Positions 30,256 to 38,708 of a DNA stretch of 64,000 nucleotides are shown one piece after another (position 1 is the stretch's first letter; each line of letters begins with the position of its first letter). Location of the stretch: assembly GCF_011769525.1 (NCBI RefSeq), contig NZ_CP050440.1, positions 2,667,501 through 2,731,500 on the forward strand. Direction: 5' to 3'. This stretch comes from Tolypothrix sp. PCC 7910 (GTDB lineage: Bacteria > Cyanobacteriota > Cyanobacteriia > Cyanobacteriales > Nostocaceae). A model generated the notes under the pieces. The model did no database searches. It was not told where the DNA came from and was given only the letters and a program-made list of their open reading frames with translations. Position numbers and translations under genes: made by a program.

Positions 30256-30310
30256 CCTCTTAAAACCTCTTTCCTGTAGGGAAGGGGTTTTAAACACCAA
30301 TTTTTTATTA
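30256..30310 (+). terminator. Probable rho-independent terminator after the TerB-like gene
   Basis: The arms TAAAACCTCTTTCC and GGGAAGGGGTTTTA (30261-30294) form an imperfect stem around a TGTA loop. A run of six T follows at 30301. It lies about 130 bp past the TerB-like stop. Confidence 0.6.
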
Positions 30311-30531
30311 AAAGTAGGAATACTGAAAACGTATATAAAAACCCATCATCTGCTTACTAAGGCAATCACACAAGGAATAAAAATAAAGTTTAGTATTACA
30401 GGAAATCAGTATAAGTTTATTGTCATTTATTACTAAGTAGGTTATCGCATTAATCCTATGATTTAGCAAAACATAAATTTTAAAATTAGCCAAAGACATA
30501 GCCACATTTTTTAAATATTGATAATCAAAAG

Positions 30532-32106
30532 ATGAATATACTAATTATCCTGGGTGAAGTCATTGCTTTAATAGTTATTTTCTTACTAATTAACTGGCTA
30601 ATTGGCATAATCTTCAAGCAGGTTGCCAAGGTTTCTTGGCTTCAAGGAAGAACTGCAAATATTACCTTCCTACGCCGGAGCCTCAGTCGAATTTTAATTC
30701 TGACTTCTGTAGTGCTATGTCTGGTGCTAATTATTATAAACGGAATGGTAATTTATCGAGGTGAAAATATACAGGAATTTCAACTGAATCTGATTCGCAG
30801 TCTTCCTACTCAATTTTGGCTCAATCTTTTGACAGCAAGTTTGAAAACTGTGAGTTTACTGCTGTTAGTTAAACTTAGTATTTCACCCTTAAATCGTAGT
30901 CTAGACTCGGTTTGTAACTACGCTAAAAGAGCCGATAATATCAAGGCTAATGATGAAAGCATTGAGGCTTTTTTCAAGGTATTAAAGAGAATTGTTACTT
31001 ATAGCATATGGATATCTGCCGCTATTTTATGTGCTAAATTTCTCTACCTCCCAGAAATTGTTTCTAAATACCTTTATATCGCTTTAAAAATATACATTAT
31101 TATTTCAGTTGGTTTACTCATTGTCAAAGCGGTTGCTACTATTGTTGATACTCTCGATGCCCTGAGCCTGAAATATTCTAATTCTAACAATTTACTACGT
31201 CTATACGAACGTTTACGTTATCTCATACCTCTGTTTAAAAAATGTTTGGAATATGTTCTGTATGTTGGCATAGTCAATCTCGTTGTTCCAGAAATAGAAC
31301 CTGTAGCTTGGATCAGTTCTTATACCCCTAGAATTGTACAAATTATAGGGGTTTACTTTCTGAGTAATGTTTTGATTGAAGTTACTTACTTTCTGTTAGA
31401 TGAATTCTACCTCAAAACTCAAGAGACTAATGAATCTCAGAGACAGAAACGGCTGACCTTAATTCCCTTAATGCGGAGTTTTGCTAAATATTTCGTCTAT
31501 TTTACTGCTGGGGTAACTATACTTAAGCTTCTGGGAATTGATCCAGCACCTATTTTAGCAGGTGCAGGAATTGTGGGTATAGCAGTTGGTTTAGGGGCGC
31601 AAAACCTGATTAATGATATAGTTTGTGGATTTTTAATTTTGTTTGAAAACTATTACTTAGTAGGTGATTATGTTGAAGTTGGGAAAGTAGAAGAGAGAAA
31701 TGTTGAGGGAATTGTCGAAGCAATTGAACTGCGAACCACTCACGTCCGCCATCCCGATGGACAATTGCAGATTATTCGGAATGGAGATATTGGCTCAATT
31801 ATTAATTACTCCAAGCAATATATATATGCAAGGGTGGAAGTTAGCGTTTCCTATGACTCTAATTTAGATCATGTATATAGAGTAGTTGACAAAGTAGGAC
31901 AGCAATTAAAAATGGAGGAACAGGATGTTTTAGAATCTACGCGAGTAGCTGGACTAGAACACTTTGGCGAAAATAATTTATTGCTGCTGACACTTACAAA
32001 AGTTAAGCCAGGAAAACACTTGCATATTCAGCGTGTGCTTCGCAAGATATTAAAAGATACTTTTAGCCAAGAAGAAATTGAAATTTGCGGTTTTTCTAAG
32101 AATTAA
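30532..32106 (+). CDS. MscS-family mechanosensitive ion channel
   Basis: 524 residues with several membrane helices: about 5-28, 50-75, 95-118, 152-175, 182-205, 268-290 and 318-345. The MscS pore signature is APILAGAGIVGIAVGLGAQ followed by NLINDIVCGFLILFENYYLVGDYV, then a beta-rich cytoplasmic domain. It should be an inner-membrane channel opening on osmotic downshift. The 398-bp gap before it has the TerB terminator and no further gene. Confidence 0.92.
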   Translation: MNILIILGEVIALIVIFLLINWLIGIIFKQVAKVSWLQGRTANITFLRRSLSRILILTSVVLCLVLIIINGMVIYRGENIQEFQLNLIRSLPTQFWLNLLTASLKTVSLLLLVKLSISPLNRSLDSVCNYAKRADNIKANDESIEAFFKVLKRIVTYSIWISAAILCAKFLYLPEIVSKYLYIALKIYIIISVGLLIVKAVATIVDTLDALSLKYSNSNNLLRLYERLRYLIPLFKKCLEYVLYVGIVNLVVPEIEPVAWISSYTPRIVQIIGVYFLSNVLIEVTYFLLDEFYLKTQETNESQRQKRLTLIPLMRSFAKYFVYFTAGVTILKLLGIDPAPILAGAGIVGIAVGLGAQNLINDIVCGFLILFENYYLVGDYVEVGKVEERNVEGIVEAIELRTTHVRHPDGQLQIIRNGDIGSIINYSKQYIYARVEVSVSYDSNLDHVYRVVDKVGQQLKMEEQDVLESTRVAGLEHFGENNLLLLTLTKVKPGKHLHIQRVLRKILKDTFSQEEIEICGFSKN

Positions 32107-32156
32107 TTATAGATAAGTAATATCATGTACGTTTGAATACTTATCATATCTGTGAA

Positions 32157-32236
32157 GGTTGGGAATGGGTAATGGGTAATAAAAATACAGTTTAACAATA
32201 ACCAATAACCAATAACCAATGAGCAATAACCAACCA
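32157..32236. repeat. STRR heptamer repeat, foldback type
   Basis: TGGGTAA units on the left (32163-32180) and CAATAAC units on the right (32194-32232) are roughly complementary and could fold. CAATAACC-type heptamers are a typical cyanobacterial STRR class. Confidence 0.7.
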
Positions 32237-32277
32237 TGTAGTCAGTCATTATTGTATTACGCTTTTCTAAGATTTGA

Positions 32278-32339
32278 TTAACTGTCATAACTGTCTTATA
32301 AATTATTTGCTTAACTGTCTTATCTTTCCTTGTACTATC
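32278..32339 (+). promoter_or_regulatory. 9-bp iteron element, copy 5
   Basis: TTAACTGTCATAACTGT and CTTATAAAT, then CTTAACTGT, CTTATCTTT and CCTTGTACT, followed by ATCTGGAACTG. This is the closest match to copy 3. It lies about 180 bp upstream of the truncated acyl-CoA ligase. Confidence 0.65.
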
Positions 32340-32516
32340 TGGAACTGAAAACTATGCTTAAAAGAGCAATAACAAGGACAACATAAACAATAGCATTCTT
32401 AAGAGCCAAGCAAATATCAATGCACATATAGGCAAAGTGTGCTGCCCTAAGTTTACTACACCGAGAAATACCAATTCTAGGCTGTCTTTTACTGTGTTTA
32501 CTCCATAAGCAATTCT

Positions 32517-32870
32517 ATGATCCGCAGTTCATATCCTGAAATTCATATTCCCCAACAGCTAATAACAGAATTTGTATTGCAACGAGTAGTAGAGTTAGCA
32601 GACAAAACTGCCTTGATTGCAGGAGATAGCGATCGCATTATCACTTATGGAGAATTAGCAGACTCAATTAGGCGAGTAGCCTCTGGTTTATATCTGCGTG
32701 GTTTCTCTAAGGGAGATGTTTTGGCGATTTATAGTCCTAATCTTCCTGAATATGCGATCGCTTTTCATGCTGTAGCAACTTTGGGTGGAATTATCACTAC
32801 AGTTAACCCATCCTACACAGCAGAAGAATTAATATATCAACTCAATGATGCTGGCGGAAGGGCACTAAGA
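32517..32870 (+). pseudogene. Truncated acyl-CoA / 4-coumarate-CoA ligase N-terminus
   Basis: The ORF (to the stop at 32885) encodes about 116 residues of a ligase N-terminus (DRIITYGELADSIRRVASGLYLRG, then SPNLPEYAIAFHAVATLGGIITTVNPSYTAEEL). Homology ends at LNDAGG and the rest is LRKRET and a stop. The P-loop and all catalytic motifs, normally after residue ~180, are missing. A GGGTGT/CACCCC foldback repeat begins right after the break, which suggests insertion or deletion there. Confidence 0.85.
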
Positions 32871-32888
32871 AAACGTGAAACCTAGTGA

Positions 32889-33030
32889 GGGCAGGGTGTG
32901 GCGCAACGGGTGTCGGGTGTAGGGAAAAATCAAAAAAATTAAAAACAAGTGCGAACATTAATAAACTTCTTTGCTACGCAACGCTATAATCGAACGCCAC
33001 TACACCCCACACCCTACACCCCACACCCAA
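32889..33030. repeat. Foldback element with GGGTGTAGGG / CCCTACACCC arms
   Basis: The left arm (about 32889-32922) has GGGTGT-rich units and the right arm (about 33000-33028) has CCCTACACCCCACACCC. The arms are largely complementary and flank about 75 bp of AT-rich DNA. It starts at the breakpoint of the truncated ligase, so it may be a non-autonomous insertion or repeat-mediated scar. Confidence 0.55.
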
Positions 33031-33037
33031 AAACCTT

Positions 33038-33130
33038 ATGAATATTGAATTTGCCGATAACAAGCGTGCCATTCCTTTTCTAACCTATTTCAAACAGAGG
33101 TCACGAGGAGAAATGTCAAATATTATTTAA
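33038..33130 (+). CDS. Small ORF, unknown (30 aa)
   Basis: ATG to TAA encodes MNIEFADNKRAIPFLTYFKQ and ten more residues. There is no SD and no recognised family. It could be a remnant of a gene broken with the adjacent ligase. Confidence 0.2.
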   Translation: MNIEFADNKRAIPFLTYFKQRSRGEMSNII

Positions 33131-33142
33131 CAAGCGTTAACC

Positions 33143-33376
33143 TTAAATTTCCGACTCCAGCACCCTCAACACTTTCTCCTCCAACCCCGTAAAATAAGCC
33201 CGCTTCAGCTTCCCCAACGATTCCAAAAACTTCTGCACTGATTCCTCAAGCCCACTGGAGTACACCCGTGAAATGCGATCGCAAATCTCCTGCATCTGCT
33301 GACAATCCTGCGCCTGAACTGCCCTAGAACGAGCTAGATAAAAAGCGATCGCCTGCCTCAATGGTTCATACCCCAT
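33143..33376 (-). CDS. Small hypothetical protein (77 aa)
   Basis: 77 residues, rich in charged helices, with an internal repeat: SGLEESVQKFLESLGKLKRA and TGLEEKVLRVLES. I do not recognise a family. Codon use is GC-rich compared with neighbours, with HIP1 sites. It is divergent from the ferritin-like gene. Confidence 0.45.
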   Translation of the reverse strand: MGYEPLRQAIAFYLARSRAVQAQDCQQMQEICDRISRVYSSGLEESVQKFLESLGKLKRAYFTGLEEKVLRVLESEI

Positions 33377-33509
33377 TGAATAAACCGTATAATCAAGTAC
33401 ACCTGCACGTGAGCGACAATGACGAGCTAATAACTTTTATAATTTTCCCAATCCCCAATCCCTCATGCTCAATGTTTACCATAAGAAGAAAGGTTAGCGG
33501 GAATCCCTC

Positions 33510-34256
33510 ATGAATTTGTTGACTTATGTGATGCATCTAGTAGGTTCTGGTGCTTTCGCCTACTACAGTGCTGCTCAGATCCGTGACTCTAAAACTCGCC
33601 CTAATATCCTGGCTGGGTTTCAGTTAGCAGAATCTGGTTCTGTGCCTTTTTTGACAGCACTCAGCGAACGTGCGGCAGCCGAGGGCGACACATGGTTAGC
33701 CCAAAAGCTCAAACAACACGCATCAGATGAAACTCGGCACGGTCAAATTTTCGCTCACGGCTTAAAACAACTCAATAAACAAGTTATCGATTGGAAGAGT
33801 CAACCCCAAACCACATCTACAGATAAATCACAACAGCAGCGTAGTCCATTTTTTGCCGCCTTCTTTGAAGGTTACACCCCAGAACAACTAAAACCTGCTG
33901 TGATTGACTGGAATGTATTCATGGGTAGCACTTACATTCTGGAGTTAGATGCTAGCAAAGACTTTCCTAGGATGGCAAAGGCATTACCCGATGATGAACC
34001 TATTGCTCGCAACTTGAAACTGGGCATTTTGAGTGTCGCCAAAGATGAAACTACTCATGCTGCTTATCTTTATGAAGCAATGACAAGGCGAATGTCTCTT
34101 ACCCAAGTACAAGAGCTTATAGATGAGTGGCGGACTCGCAAAGTCAACGCGACTTTTGCATTTGCTAGTAATCTGTTACAAGGCAAATCACCAAATCGTT
34201 CTCTAGTACAAGATAGTATGCCTTCACAAAAAGATTCTCAACTGATTGGAACGTAA
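33510..34256 (+). CDS. Ferritin-like diiron-fold protein
   Basis: 248 residues, all-helical. Candidate diiron ligands are the Glu in FQLAESGSVPFL (near 43), EtrH in HASDETRHGQIFA (near 73), a Glu in YILELDAS (near 147) and EttH in AKDETTHAAYLYEAM (near 183). This two-ExxH spacing is typical of ferritin-like oxygenase or storage proteins. The substrate is unknown. A strong hairpin follows. Confidence 0.75.
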   Translation: MNLLTYVMHLVGSGAFAYYSAAQIRDSKTRPNILAGFQLAESGSVPFLTALSERAAAEGDTWLAQKLKQHASDETRHGQIFAHGLKQLNKQVIDWKSQPQTTSTDKSQQQRSPFFAAFFEGYTPEQLKPAVIDWNVFMGSTYILELDASKDFPRMAKALPDDEPIARNLKLGILSVAKDETTHAAYLYEAMTRRMSLTQVQELIDEWRTRKVNATFAFASNLLQGKSPNRSLVQDSMPSQKDSQLIGT

Positions 34257-34302
34257 ATTCGACGGTTTATTTGGTGTCCATTTAGCTAGACATAAAAAAC
34301 CT

Positions 34303-34342
34303 CTCCCTGCCTTTAACTGAAGTTAAAGGCAGGGAAAAGTTT
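34303..34342 (+). terminator. Long perfect hairpin after the ferritin-like gene
   Basis: TCCCTGCCTTTAACT (34304-34318) is exactly complementary to AGTTAAAGGCAGGGA (34321-34335). The 15-bp arms are separated by only two bases, so the top pairs must open. AAAAGTTTAT follows. It works on either strand; an intrinsic terminator for the gene ending at 34256 is the simplest reading. Confidence 0.75.
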
Positions 34343-34584
34343 ATCGAATTTAACCCTCATTTGTCACTCTAAGCAGAGGAAAATACAAAATCGGGGTGAG
34401 TCAGGAATATAAAAAGTGGGGAAGTGAGCCGATAAACACTCTTATTGAAGTTTAGCAAATCCTAATAATAGTTGAGGAATAGGAAAAACTGTGAGCCAAG
34501 GCTGAATTAAGTTAAATTCTCTAATAATCTACTTAGATTTTTAACAGTGCTGTTTGCTCGTTCCACCGCATTAATATCCACAAT

Positions 34585-34995
34585 ATGAATATCAATCGAT
34601 TGCAAGAACTCAAGCAAAAACTGACTCATGACGCAGACTTGTCTAATATCTGGTTATTTTATATGGATCATTTTGCAGAGCATCCGGAATTTACTGATAT
34701 GGGTGAGCCTACCCATAATGAATATCTACATACTGTTATCCACAAAACTTGTCACCAAATGTTTGGCAGGGCAATAAAGATTACTGACTTTATATCGATT
34801 TACATTGCAAAGTATCATTTTTTTCATGGGCCTTTCCAGGCTGAACGGCGTATTGGGGGTGTGATTTATTTCGACGATATAAAAATTGGGTTAATAGCAG
34901 TGTCGGCAGATTATCCTCCTACCGATGCGGTTAAGTATTCACGTTTTTCTGAAGTGCTTCAATTGCCGACACATAATCGCAATGAGCTCAATTGA
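34585..34995 (+). CDS. Hypothetical protein (136 aa)
   Basis: 136 residues with no family I recognise. It looks soluble with a helical N-terminal half (HDADLSNIWLFYMDHFAEHPEF) and a beta-rich C-terminal half (RIGGVIYFDDIKIGLIAVSADYP). The 328-bp gap upstream holds the ferritin-like hairpin and AT-rich DNA only. It sits at the left edge of the accessory block. Confidence 0.55.
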   Translation: MNINRLQELKQKLTHDADLSNIWLFYMDHFAEHPEFTDMGEPTHNEYLHTVIHKTCHQMFGRAIKITDFISIYIAKYHFFHGPFQAERRIGGVIYFDDIKIGLIAVSADYPPTDAVKYSRFSEVLQLPTHNRNELN

Positions 34996-35045
34996 GATGA
35001 GGTAACGCAAAAGCACTCTCCAGAAATGCGAGCACGATTAAAATT

Positions 35046-35408
35046 TTAGATAGATTCGGACAACAAACCTGACATATCTAATACTCGCGCTGACCAAGCA
35101 CTAGCTTGCTCGGACATATTTCTGCGTTCACTCTCATCAGACCAAAGACTATCAAATTTTAATTTCCACCGTGCTATTTGAACTTGAATGTTGACTAATT
35201 CTTCGGCATATTCCGGTTCAATGTCTGCTGCTGTCCATTCGATAAAATACATAGTTTCATCTGCCACACTTGCAACTGCTTCCGGGTAAGCTGTGTTACA
35301 AAATGTTCTCAACCTGGCTAAATTAGAAGCTATATGTCCTAAGCGATTTGATGTATTTTCGCTTTGAAACCTTGCTTGTTTTTCATCTAATTTCTGGTTC
35401 ATAACCAC
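35046..35408 (-). CDS. Hypothetical protein of plasmid-like block (120 aa)
   Basis: 120 residues, acidic and helical (NRLGHIASNLARLRTF, then YFIEWTAADIEPEYAEELVNIQ). No function is recognised. Its start overlaps the frameshifted tail of the small gene at 35383-35683, so the two were probably an operon. Confidence 0.65.
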   Translation of the reverse strand: MVMNQKLDEKQARFQSENTSNRLGHIASNLARLRTFCNTAYPEAVASVADETMYFIEWTAADIEPEYAEELVNIQVQIARWKLKFDSLWSDESERRNMSEQASAWSARVLDMSGLLSESI

Positions 35409-35683
35409 CGATTAACTCCTGAGTGATTTGTTTAACACGTTCTTGAATTGCTGAGTCTTGAATTAGCATCGAGTGATTATTCTGACTGGGGCGAATGTTA
35501 ATAATTGATTCATAGGCGATCGCTCTGTTCTTCTGGGGCTAATTCTGGGACTTCAACAGCAGGAACATCGATGGTTACTACATCTTGATTGTCCTGGGAA
35601 AAGATATTTTGTGTGTTAACTGCTGGTTGTAAGTCACTGGAGGTAGAGGTGGCTTTTTTGCGCTTACGTGGTGGGATATTCAT
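35383..35683 (-). CDS. Small hypothetical protein, probably frameshifted
   Basis: An ATG at 35683 opens 57 codons (MNIPPRKRKKATSTSSDLQP..., ending EEQSDRL) to a TGA at 35512-35510. The +1 frame continues without stop as YESIINIRPSQNNHSMLIQD... to 35383, overlapping the next gene, as expected of a single protein of about 100 aa. The break is next to a HIP1 site (GCGATCGCC). The basic start and acidic middle suggest a small DNA-linked protein; the family is unknown. Confidence 0.45.
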
Positions 35684-35857
35684 GATTCCACCTCTTTTGG
35701 TTCAGTGGCATTTGCTCAATTCAATCGCAGATAGAGTTTAATTTTGATGTTATGAGCAATTACTGTTGGGCTTACCATTGATAACAATTAAAGTCTCAGT
35801 ACAGGAAGTTGGAGCATGACAGCTAACGCTCATCAACGTTTATATTGAGCTAATGTT

Positions 35858-36112
35858 TTATCCAACTTCTTGGGCTAAGGCAGCTTTCACTTCTGCATCA
35901 AAATCTACATTAAGAGCTTCAGAAAGTTTTCGCAAAGTTTCACGAGGTAAAGATTTTGCATCTTCGCTTTCAATACGGTAAAGGTTAGCAACACTCATAC
36001 CCGCTTGTGCTGCAACCCATGTTGGTGATAATCCTTTAGCCTCACGAATTTCTCTAATTCGTTTGCCCAACCCAGGTAGATCAACAGACAAAGTAACTTG
36101 CATTAAGTTCAT
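35858..36112 (-). CDS. XRE-family HTH regulator
   Basis: 84 residues with a Cro/CI helix-turn-helix: GLGKRIREIREAKGLSPTWV, then AAQAGMSVANLYRIE. It probably acts as a dimeric repressor of nearby accessory genes. It faces away from the plus-strand cluster starting at 36374, so the 261-bp gap is a likely shared control region. Confidence 0.85.
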   Translation of the reverse strand: MNLMQVTLSVDLPGLGKRIREIREAKGLSPTWVAAQAGMSVANLYRIESEDAKSLPRETLRKLSEALNVDFDAEVKAALAQEVG

Positions 36113-36373
36113 AAATTCACGCCTCCATTAATGTACTCAGATCATAGCGTTTCTTTCCTCACGTTTCAAGCATAACTTTTCTAGTCTCGCTTGACAAGTA
36201 ATACTATAAAATATAAGCTAAAAGTATTCGCAGCTACCGTCATAACCTAAAAAGCTCTTTTGATTGTTAATACTGCTGTGAATAAACAAAAACAAAGACG
36301 ACCGCGTTTCTTGGCCGGAGCAGCGATCGCCTTTTGCAAAACATCCACCATACTGATGGAGTACCAATAAATT

Positions 36374-37516
36374 ATGACCTATCTCAAATACAATCATCAA
36401 CAGCTGCGCCTGAAGTCCATAGCCCGGCTCAAGCAAATCTATTGTGAAGTCGGCGGCACAGTAGAGGTACTTGACAAGCAGTGCAAGGATGCTTGGATGA
36501 ATGCCATCGCTGAGTATCAGGCAATCAGGGTTGAGACAGCCGTTAATGCTGCCCCGGACGAACAAGCAATAGCTCAGGCCGAACTTGACCAGTACATTGC
36601 AGACCAAGCCGAAACCATAGCCCCACAACTGACCACAGTAGAAATCAACTGCTACCACTACGAAGTTTACGCACTCAAGCAACTGGTCGCTTACATTGCC
36701 TACGACTACGACGAATTTGTTACGCAACCTTGGGTAGTTATAGTGAATGGTGAAGAAAAATTCCGCCACCAAACCCAAGCTCAATGCTATCGCTATATCC
36801 AATGGCATCACAAAGTTAAGTCGGAAGAGGAAAAATGCTCTGAAGATAAAGTTGAAACTTCGCAGATAGAAGACGCAAGTAAATTACCTCCGACTTCCGA
36901 CTTCCGATTTCTGACTTCTTCAGTTGATGGAACACTTAACCCACAAACTGAAGTACCAGAAGCCCCAACAATTTTAGAAATCTCATTTTATGACCAAGAG
37001 GCATTTGTTGGGGATGAATTGGTAGCCAGCATTAGCTATGACCACGGCAATTACCAGAATTTGTACTGGCGGGTAATGATTAACAGTATTGAGATTTTCC
37101 GAGACATCAGTCCTGCTAGATGTCATAGCTACATCAAACAACAGTATCAGCAAGGCAAACTTCCATTGCAAGAGCAGCTAGAACCGGAAGAACCTTGGGT
37201 TACCGATAACGAAATCATGGCTGAGATTTTCAGCGCGTGTGAAAACTATGGGTTTGAAATGCTCAACGATGGCATTTACCAGAATGATGTAAAGCTTGGC
37301 GAAGTCGGATGCACTGACGGTCGCTGGTGGGTCATACGTGCAGCACAGGAAAATCAATGCATACCCTGTAACTCGGCAGCAGATGCTGTGCAGTCGTTGT
37401 CCGAGAGCGCAGCTGATGAATATTTGGGATATCGACTACTTGAACACCTCAGCCCTAGAGAATGGCGATCGCTTCTTTCTGGTACAGCCCAGGGTCAAAA
37501 ATTGGTAACAGCTTAA
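36374..37516 (+). CDS. Hypothetical protein with internal domain duplication (380 aa)
   Basis: 380 residues, no known family. Two copies of a ~55-residue unit are visible: YHYEVYALKQLVAYIAYDYD...VVIVNGEEKFR...QCYRYI near 95-150 and FYDQEAFVGDELVASISYDH...RVMINSIEIFR...RCHSYI near 205-262, joined by a low-complexity acidic linker. The C-terminus has a third, different domain. It is the first gene of the plus-strand accessory block. The minus ORF across its 5' half is a shadow. Confidence 0.7.
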   Translation: MTYLKYNHQQLRLKSIARLKQIYCEVGGTVEVLDKQCKDAWMNAIAEYQAIRVETAVNAAPDEQAIAQAELDQYIADQAETIAPQLTTVEINCYHYEVYALKQLVAYIAYDYDEFVTQPWVVIVNGEEKFRHQTQAQCYRYIQWHHKVKSEEEKCSEDKVETSQIEDASKLPPTSDFRFLTSSVDGTLNPQTEVPEAPTILEISFYDQEAFVGDELVASISYDHGNYQNLYWRVMINSIEIFRDISPARCHSYIKQQYQQGKLPLQEQLEPEEPWVTDNEIMAEIFSACENYGFEMLNDGIYQNDVKLGEVGCTDGRWWVIRAAQENQCIPCNSAADAVQSLSESAADEYLGYRLLEHLSPREWRSLLSGTAQGQKLVTA

Positions 37517-37627
37517 AGCCAACTGTGGGCAGCAATTTTCACTGCTGCTCACTCTAATTAACAAATTTAGATAGCGGTCTGGATGCAATACCGCTCCTTT
37601 ACCCTGCGTCAAAAATTGGGAGATAGT

Positions 37628-38131
37628 ATGGACGCAATTATAAAAAGCGAAAGTCACGACAGCTTATTTGACCAAATTAAACAGGTTGATACCGATGGTC
37701 AGGAGTATTGGCTGGCCCGTGAATTAATGCCTATTTTGGGATATCAGCAATGGCGGCGACTTGAAGATGCCATCTCTAGAGCTATCACTGCTTGTAAAAA
37801 CATTGGGCAGGAGTGCGAAAAACACTTTTTGCCATTGCCGGCCAAAAGTACTGGAGGTAGACCCAGAGACGATTTCAAGCTCAGTCGCTATGGTTGCTAC
37901 TTAACGGCAATGAATGGGGATTCCCGAAAACCAGAGATAGCTGCTGCACAAATTTACTTCGCGGTGAAAACTCGTGAAGCAGAGTTAGCCCCGCAAAATT
38001 CAGAACTACTTGCTCAACTATTGGAGAAATTTGAACAGCAGAACCAGGTAATCGAGGAACAAGGGAAAGCCATTGCCCAGCTGCAATCCCAAATCCAAAA
38101 CCTCCTGCCCCCATCTGCCGACTTCTTTTAA
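37628..38131 (+). CDS. DinD/BRO-N-like protein (antirepressor type)
   Basis: About 167 residues from the ATG at 37628; GGGAG precedes it. YWLARELMPILGYQQWRRLEDAI, AKSTGGRPRDDFKLSRYGCY and IAAAQIYFAVKTREAE match DinD / BRO-N-type proteins found on phages and plasmids. The C-terminal 40 residues form a coiled coil (LLEKFEQQNQVIEEQGKAIAQ). It is likely a DNA-binding or antirepressor-like protein. Its 3' end overlaps the AlkB-like gene. Confidence 0.8.
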   Translation: MDAIIKSESHDSLFDQIKQVDTDGQEYWLARELMPILGYQQWRRLEDAISRAITACKNIGQECEKHFLPLPAKSTGGRPRDDFKLSRYGCYLTAMNGDSRKPEIAAAQIYFAVKTREAELAPQNSELLAQLLEKFEQQNQVIEEQGKAIAQLQSQIQNLLPPSADFF

Positions 38132-38708
38132 TGAACCTACCCCAGTTTTACCAGTCACTTATTACCCAGAGTTTCTCAGCGAAGAAGAAGCTGGCGTGTT
38201 ATACCAGCACTGCTTAAAGCTGCAATGGCAACAGAATCAAATCAAAATGGTGGGTAAAACTTTACTTGTGCCCCGGCTGGAATGCATCTACGGTGACGAA
38301 GGTTGTGATTACCTGTACTCAAAAAGCGTCTTACTCAAACCCCTGCCTTGGACTGAAGCACTGGCACAGTTGAGGGACAGGATTACTGCTGTTACTGGCT
38401 ACAGCTTCCGTATCGTCATTGGCAACCAGTATATAAGTGGACAGGACAGCATAGGGTGGCACGCAGATAATGAGCAATCAATGGGGCTAAATCCAGCCAT
38501 CGCATCTGTAAGTTTGGGTGCGGAGCGGAAGTTTCAGATAAAGCCTATCGGGGGCAAGCCGACTGATTTCTGGCTAGAACATGGGAGTTTGCTGGTAATG
38601 CACCCTGGTTGTCAGTCCACGCACCTGCATCAAGTTCCCAAAACCAAGAAATTGGTTAGCACGAGAATTAACTTAACTTTTCGTCCGCATGTGGGAGGCA
38701 ACAAATGA
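38073..38708 (+). CDS. alkB: AlkB-like Fe(II)/2-oxoglutarate dioxygenase
   Basis: About 190-211 residues. Fe ligands are His and Asp in IGWHADNEQSMG and the distal His in STHLHQVPKT; 2-oxoglutarate should be held by Arg in STRINLTFR. These match the AlkB family that oxidatively demethylates alkylated DNA. No ATG or GTG is in frame near the start; TTG at 38073 overlaps the DinD-like gene by 59 nt, so coupled translation is likely. Phage and plasmid AlkB copies are known, which suits the accessory context. Confidence 0.85.
   Translation: MPSCNPKSKTSCPHLPTSFNEPTPVLPVTYYPEFLSEEEAGVLYQHCLKLQWQQNQIKMVGKTLLVPRLECIYGDEGCDYLYSKSVLLKPLPWTEALAQLRDRITAVTGYSFRIVIGNQYISGQDSIGWHADNEQSMGLNPAIASVSLGAERKFQIKPIGGKPTDFWLEHGSLLVMHPGCQSTHLHQVPKTKKLVSTRINLTFRPHVGGNK

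Larger units (their letters stand above)
32107..32516. other. Intergenic region with STRR and iteron copy 5
   Basis: No gene is present. There is a GGGTAAT / CAATAAC heptamer repeat pair (about 32157-32236) and iteron copy 5 (32278-32339). About 175 bp then precede the truncated ligase ORF. Confidence 0.7.

Noticed and set aside
30308-30505. 65-aa minus ORF in the MscS upstream gap
   Set aside because: AT-rich chance frame with low-complexity hydrophobic residues and no SD.
19821-32339. Iterons as classical cyanobacterial PHO boxes
   Set aside because: PHO boxes have PyTTAAPyPy units on an 11-bp period; here the period is 9 bp and the third unit is CCTTGTA.
32151-33030. CRISPR array
   Set aside because: The repeats are 7-mers without spacers of constant length; they are STRR elements.
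36218-36811. 197-aa minus ORF
   Set aside because: Shadow of the plus gene at 36374; Cys- and Leu-rich with no family likeness.
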